17,272 nucleotides of DNA from Verrucomicrobiaceae bacterium (lineage in GTDB: Bacteria; Verrucomicrobiota; Verrucomicrobiae; Verrucomicrobiales; Akkermansiaceae). Where the stretch lies: positions 1 through 17,272 of the forward strand of contig CANBTO010000034.1 of NCBI GenBank assembly GCA_947372405.1. Direction: 5' to 3'. Under the pieces are notes generated by a model. That model saw only the letters and a program-made list of their open reading frames with translations. It had not been told where the DNA came from and ran no database searches. Below are positions 14,020-17,272 of the stretch, one piece after another. Every line of letters begins with the position of its first letter. Position 1 is the first letter of the stretch. The position numbers and the translations under genes are program-made.

Positions 14020-15309
14020 ATGAAAATCCTGAGCCACCTCGATCCCGGATACGCCACGTTTGTCCGCCGCCTCAACAGGCGCGCCCTGCCCGAGCCCGGA
14101 GTCCGCGATCTCGTGACGGATGTCATCGCCGAGGTCGCATCGAAAGGCGACGAAGCGCTGGTCACTCTAACCAAGCGTTTCGACAATGCCGATCTAACAA
14201 CCAAGACGCTCTTCGTCAGCGAGGCCGAGTTCGCCGCCGCGAAAAAGGCCGTCACGCCCGCCACGCGCCGCGCCGTGGCGCGCAGCCTGAAAAACATCCA
14301 TGTCTTCGCCAGACACAGCCTGCGCAAGGACTGGTCCTACAGGAACGCGGAAGGCGCCACCGTCGGCGAGCGCTTCACCCCCTTCGACCGCGTGGGCGTC
14401 TATGTCCCCGGCGGCAAGGCTCCGCTCGTTTCCACCGCCCTGATGACCGCGGGCTTCGCCCAGGCCGCCGGCGTCCCGGAAATCATCGCCGCCACACCCT
14501 GCGGCCCGGACGGATCGGTCAACCCCGCGTTGTTATATGCGTTGATGGCCGCCGGTGCCACCGAAGTCATCAAGATCGGCGGCGCGCAGGCCATCGCCGC
14601 GCTTGCCATCGGCACCCGCACGATCCGCCCCGTGGACCGCATCTTCGGACCGGGCAACCGCTTCGTCGTGGAGGCGAAACGCCAGCTCGTCGGCGCGGTT
14701 TCCATCGACCTTCTTCCCGGCCCCAGTGAAATTCTCATCCTCTCCGACAAGACGGGAAACCCGGGCTTCATCGCCGCGGACATGCTCGCCCAGGCCGAAC
14801 ACGGCGGAGACAGCGTGGTCGGCTTCGCCACCGATTCGAAGGCGCTGTTAGGCAAGGTCGTCAAAGCCATCGAGAAGCAGTTGCCCACCCTGTCGCGCGG
14901 CAAGATCATCCGGGACGTCCTGAAAGCCGGCACCTTCCTGCTGCATCTCAAGTCCTTCGAGGAAGGCGTCGCGATTTCCAACGTCTTCTGCCCGGAGCAC
15001 CTCTCGCTCATCACCTCCGCCGAGAAGCGCTGGCTGCCGCAGATCCGCACCGCGGGCGCGATCTATCTGGGCAACGACTCGCCCGTCGCTGTCGGGGATT
15101 TCCTGGCCGGACCCAGCCACACGCTGCCCACCGGCGGTGCCGGCCGTTCGTTCTCCGGTCTGCGCGCGGACCAGTTCCAGCGCCGCACCAGCATCGTCAG
15201 GCTCGACAAGAAGTCCGTTAGAGCGTCGTTGCCCGTCGTCGAGGAGTTCGCCCGCATCGAGGGCCTGGATGCCCACGGCCGCTCCACCGCCATCCGTTTG
15301 GAATCATGA
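14020..15309 (+). CDS. hisD: Histidinol dehydrogenase
   Basis: This zinc- and NAD-dependent enzyme performs the last two oxidations of histidine synthesis, from L-histidinol to L-histidine. It has 429 residues, the normal length. Family blocks present are GVYVPGGKAPLVSTALMTA (126-144), KIGGAQAIAAL, RIFGPGNRFVVEAKR (207-221), IDLLPGPSEI (229-238) and MLAQAEHG (255-262). Zinc-ligand candidates are Q258, H261, D360 and H419, and the catalytic pair is E326-H327 in CPEHLSL, almost the same numbering as the E. coli enzyme. The ATG at 14020 (MKILSHLDPG) fits the family N-terminus. The stop overlaps the next start (ATGA). No other his gene is in the window, so histidine genes seem scattered in this organism. 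Confidence 0.97.
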   Translation: MKILSHLDPGYATFVRRLNRRALPEPGVRDLVTDVIAEVASKGDEALVTLTKRFDNADLTTKTLFVSEAEFAAAKKAVTPATRRAVARSLKNIHVFARHSLRKDWSYRNAEGATVGERFTPFDRVGVYVPGGKAPLVSTALMTAGFAQAAGVPEIIAATPCGPDGSVNPALLYALMAAGATEVIKIGGAQAIAALAIGTRTIRPVDRIFGPGNRFVVEAKRQLVGAVSIDLLPGPSEILILSDKTGNPGFIAADMLAQAEHGGDSVVGFATDSKALLGKVVKAIEKQLPTLSRGKIIRDVLKAGTFLLHLKSFEEGVAISNVFCPEHLSLITSAEKRWLPQIRTAGAIYLGNDSPVAVGDFLAGPSHTLPTGGAGRSFSGLRADQFQRRTSIVRLDKKSVRASLPVVEEFARIEGLDAHGRSTAIRLES

Positions 15310-15926
15310 GCAGCGCCATGCAGGCCCGCAACGGAAACGGCGGACGTTCCCCCGCGTCCGGTCCGGTTTGTCCGCTCTGTGCGGCATCGATTCCGGCGGA
15401 CGCGAAGTGGTGCCCCTCCTGCCGTTTCACCGGCGGAGATACGATGGAGATGTTTCCGGATCCGCCGCCACCGCTGTTGCCGCTGTTGGACGCGGCCGCG
15501 CTCTGGAGCCCGGAGGAGACCCGGAAAATCGAGGCCGCCGTCGAAAAGATCCGCCGCATCTATCCGCAAATCCGCTTCCACGTCTTCACGGTCGTGCTCC
15601 CTCCCGGAACCAACCTTCCCACGTTTGGTTTCTGGTTGCTCAACGCAGCGCCGCTTGCCGCGGACGAAAGTCCGCAGGACCGCTCGTGGTCGGTGCTGTT
15701 GCTCATCGACGCCTGCAGCGGCAAGGCCGCGGTGGTTCCCGGCTACTCCGCCGAGCACTGGATTGATCATGACGAATGGACAAGGATCCTCGCCGCCATG
15801 GCTCCGGCATGGAAGTCCGGCAGATCCGCCAAAGCCGTGCAGCGTTTCTTCCACGCCTGCGAAGCGTCGCTGGGCCGTGCGTGGAAACTCCGCGTCTCGC
15901 GCCGCATGACGAGGATCCAGTCATGA
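15306..15926 (+). CDS. Zinc-ribbon plus TPM-domain protein
   Basis: This 206-residue protein carries a compact four-Cys ribbon (C22-x2-C25, C36-x2-C39: CPLC and CPSC). A Pro-rich linker (52-58) and a TPM-like alpha/beta domain follow, from about 65 to 180 (EETRKIEAAVEKIRRIYPQIRFHVF, then SWSVLLLIDACSGKAAVVPGY). TPM domains occur in envelope and photosystem-II repair proteins, some with phosphatase activity. Here there is no signal peptide or membrane helix, so the product should be cytoplasmic. The start overlaps the hisD stop and the stop overlaps the next start, both as ATGA, so translation is probably coupled. Its job is unknown. The adjacent second TPM protein is a likely partner. Confidence 0.85.
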   Translation: MSSAMQARNGNGGRSPASGPVCPLCAASIPADAKWCPSCRFTGGDTMEMFPDPPPPLLPLLDAAALWSPEETRKIEAAVEKIRRIYPQIRFHVFTVVLPPGTNLPTFGFWLLNAAPLAADESPQDRSWSVLLLIDACSGKAAVVPGYSAEHWIDHDEWTRILAAMAPAWKSGRSAKAVQRFFHACEASLGRAWKLRVSRRMTRIQS

Positions 15927-16678
15927 CCGCGCGTCTCTCCATGCTTTGCTTCATGCTTCTCGCGGCCGTCTCGCTGGCCGCGGAGAAGGTGGAGGATTTC
16001 GAATACGGCGCGCGGCCTCCGCAATCGGTGTTTGATCCCGATGGATTACTCGATTCCGCCACCCTCAAGACGATTTCGGATCCGCTCGCAAAGATCCACG
16101 AGGAGGAGGGCGTGGATGTGGTGGTCGTCGTCATCAAGGATCTCGAAGGCGCGCCGCCGGAGCACGTCGCCGGGCGCTTCGCGGCGGCTTGGTGCACCGC
16201 ACCGATCCATGCCGTGGTGCTCCATGTGCCGGGACGCGCCGACAGCCCGTGGATCATTCCCGGCGGCGAGCTTCTCAACTATCTGAAACCCGAAACCGTC
16301 GCGCAGAAGTTGGCCGATGCGAAACGCAACGCCTCCCGCGAACCCACCGAGCCCGGCAAGGTGCGGGCCGCAGCCAACGAGGCGGCGGACATGCTCCGTT
16401 ACTGGACGGGCAGCGCCATCAACCGCTCCAGATATCTCGATGTGGAACGTGCCAGGATCTATCAGGAGTTCGAAAACAAGGACCGCCAGCGCAAGATCAT
16501 CCTGCTCGTGGTGGCCTCCTCCTTCATCCCGCTGGTGGTCGGGTTCTCCTTTCTCTATTTCCATTTCCGCCGGAACAAGACACGCCGTTTTCCAGACATC
16601 CATCCGCCGCGCCGCCTGGGCGCGCCCCATGCGGGTGGCAATCACGCCACGCTGGATCTGGGGCCTCCCGCTTCCTGA
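15923..16678 (+). CDS. Exported TPM-domain membrane protein
   Basis: This 251-residue protein has a signal-like N-terminus, MTARLSMLCFMLLAAVSLAA, with a probable cleavage site after the Ala run. A TPM domain follows (about 34-165: FDPDGLLDSATLKTISDPLA, then VDVVVVVIKDL and the more divergent PWIIPGGELLNYL). Next is a charged helix (about 170-190), then a transmembrane helix at about 191-213 and a basic cytoplasmic tail. The TPM domain should lie outside the cytoplasm. The start overlaps the stop of the preceding TPM gene (ATGA), and a purine-rich GAGGAT about 8 bp upstream could serve as a ribosome site. A longer frame reaches back to 15776 but lies inside the previous gene. A lipoprotein gene follows 6 bp later. 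Confidence 0.85.
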   Translation: MTARLSMLCFMLLAAVSLAAEKVEDFEYGARPPQSVFDPDGLLDSATLKTISDPLAKIHEEEGVDVVVVVIKDLEGAPPEHVAGRFAAAWCTAPIHAVVLHVPGRADSPWIIPGGELLNYLKPETVAQKLADAKRNASREPTEPGKVRAAANEAADMLRYWTGSAINRSRYLDVERARIYQEFENKDRQRKIILLVVASSFIPLVVGFSFLYFHFRRNKTRRFPDIHPPRRLGAPHAGGNHATLDLGPPAS

Positions 16679-16684
16679 ACCACC

Positions 16685-17272
16685 ATGAAACCCTGCTCCC
16701 TCACCGTTCTCGCCGTGCTGGCGGCGCTCCTCTCCGCCTGCGACTCCGGGAAAAAATCCGGCGCCGCCGCACTCCAGCCCGACGAACAGGCCGTCCGTGA
16801 GGACACTCCCATCCTGCCCGTCACCAAAGGCGATTCATGGATCTATCAGGTGGACCTTGAAATCCCGGCGGACGTGACCGCGCCCGGCGCGGCGGAAGTG
16901 AACACCAAGTTCCAGCGCACCCGCACCTACCTCGGCAAAGTCGCCGCCGCCGATGGCCTGCCCGCCACCGACTGCTTCGAAGTCGTCGTCCCCGGCTCGC
17001 CCAACGAGCGCGAGTTTGTCGATATCACCGAAGACCGCATCCTGATGCGCGGCTCCCTCATCATGCGCCCCGAGACCACCAAGCCGATGTGGCTGGCCAC
17101 TCCCGTTCCTTTCGTCATCGCCGGCATGAAACCCGGCACCGCCGACAACGGAATCGCCACCACCGATGGCAGCCTCACCCGCAGGACCGAAGTCATCGCC
17201 CGCGAGGACATCACCGTGCCCGCCGGAAAATTCCGCTGCATCCGCCTGCTCACCACCGGCAGCGATGGCGAC
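16685..17272 (+). CDS. Lipoprotein, truncated by window end
   Basis: The frame is open from the ATG at 16685 to the last base (196 codons, no stop). The start MKPCSLTVLAVLAALLSACDSG has a clear lipobox, LSAC, so the mature protein should be lipid-anchored at Cys19. The rest is rich in Pro, Thr and Asp and looks beta-rich. The final visible stretch ITVPAGKFRCIRL resembles a motif seen in some secreted beta-sheet proteins of the DUF3108 kind, which is a weak guess. It begins 6 bp after the TPM gene, so it probably belongs to the same transcript and to an envelope-located assembly. The C-terminus is not available. Confidence 0.82.
   Translation, partial: MKPCSLTVLAVLAALLSACDSGKKSGAAALQPDEQAVREDTPILPVTKGDSWIYQVDLEIPADVTAPGAAEVNTKFQRTRTYLGKVAAADGLPATDCFEVVVPGSPNEREFVDITEDRILMRGSLIMRPETTKPMWLATPVPFVIAGMKPGTADNGIATTDGSLTRRTEVIAREDITVPAGKFRCIRLLTTGSDGD

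Noticed and set aside
15063..15854. Minus-strand frame across the hisD/TPM junction
   Set aside because: It overlaps two well-supported genes and its composition (many Arg and Gly) is typical of an antisense shadow.

Overview
The window looks like a chromosomal segment of a GC-rich member of the Verrucomicrobiota, perhaps close to Luteolibacter or other Verrucomicrobiaceae. This placement is an inference. It rests on the gene types (tandem PilT-like ATPases, a Tat-like GH128 protein, zinc-ribbon membrane proteins), on repeat-rich spacer DNA of a style I associate with that group, and on the near absence of Shine-Dalgarno motifs before the genes. No rRNA, tRNA, CRISPR array, insertion sequence or phage gene was recognised.

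Layout. Bases 1-850 hold no convincing gene. They carry a 23-bp perfect inverted repeat, a second imperfect inverted pair and a set of short GC-rich hairpins. From 851 to 11436 every gene is on the minus strand. In transcription order these are: two membrane-anchored proteins that look like diverged paralogs (the second with a zinc ribbon), a secreted GH128-like glycoside hydrolase, a fused double AhbA/AhbB (Lrp/AsnC-type) protein, a left-handed beta-helix sugar-nucleotide-transferase-like protein, a PhoB/PhoR-type two-component system, two PilT-family ATPases and a small single-pass membrane protein. A spacer of about 180 bp (11437-11619) separates these from a rightward block that runs to the window end: an MBOAT O-acyltransferase, an SGNH-hydrolase-like protein, histidinol dehydrogenase (hisD), two TPM-domain proteins and a lipoprotein cut off by the window edge.

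How the genes may work together. The PilT pair and the small membrane protein are packed within 3-15 bp and probably serve type IV pilus retraction. The two-component pair (ATGA overlap) sits directly upstream, with a 7-6-7 palindrome just before the regulator that could be an operator. MBOAT and SGNH proteins in tandem form the usual pairing for O-acylation of a polysaccharide or envelope glycan. hisD, TPM1 and TPM2 are joined by two ATGA overlaps, with the lipoprotein 6 bp further on, so a histidine biosynthesis gene appears translationally coupled to envelope proteins of unknown role.

The most unusual items are the fused AhbA/B-like protein in a context with no visible haem genes, the tandem anchored paralogs, and the hisD-TPM-TPM-lipoprotein unit. 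No clearly new defence or mobile system is evident.
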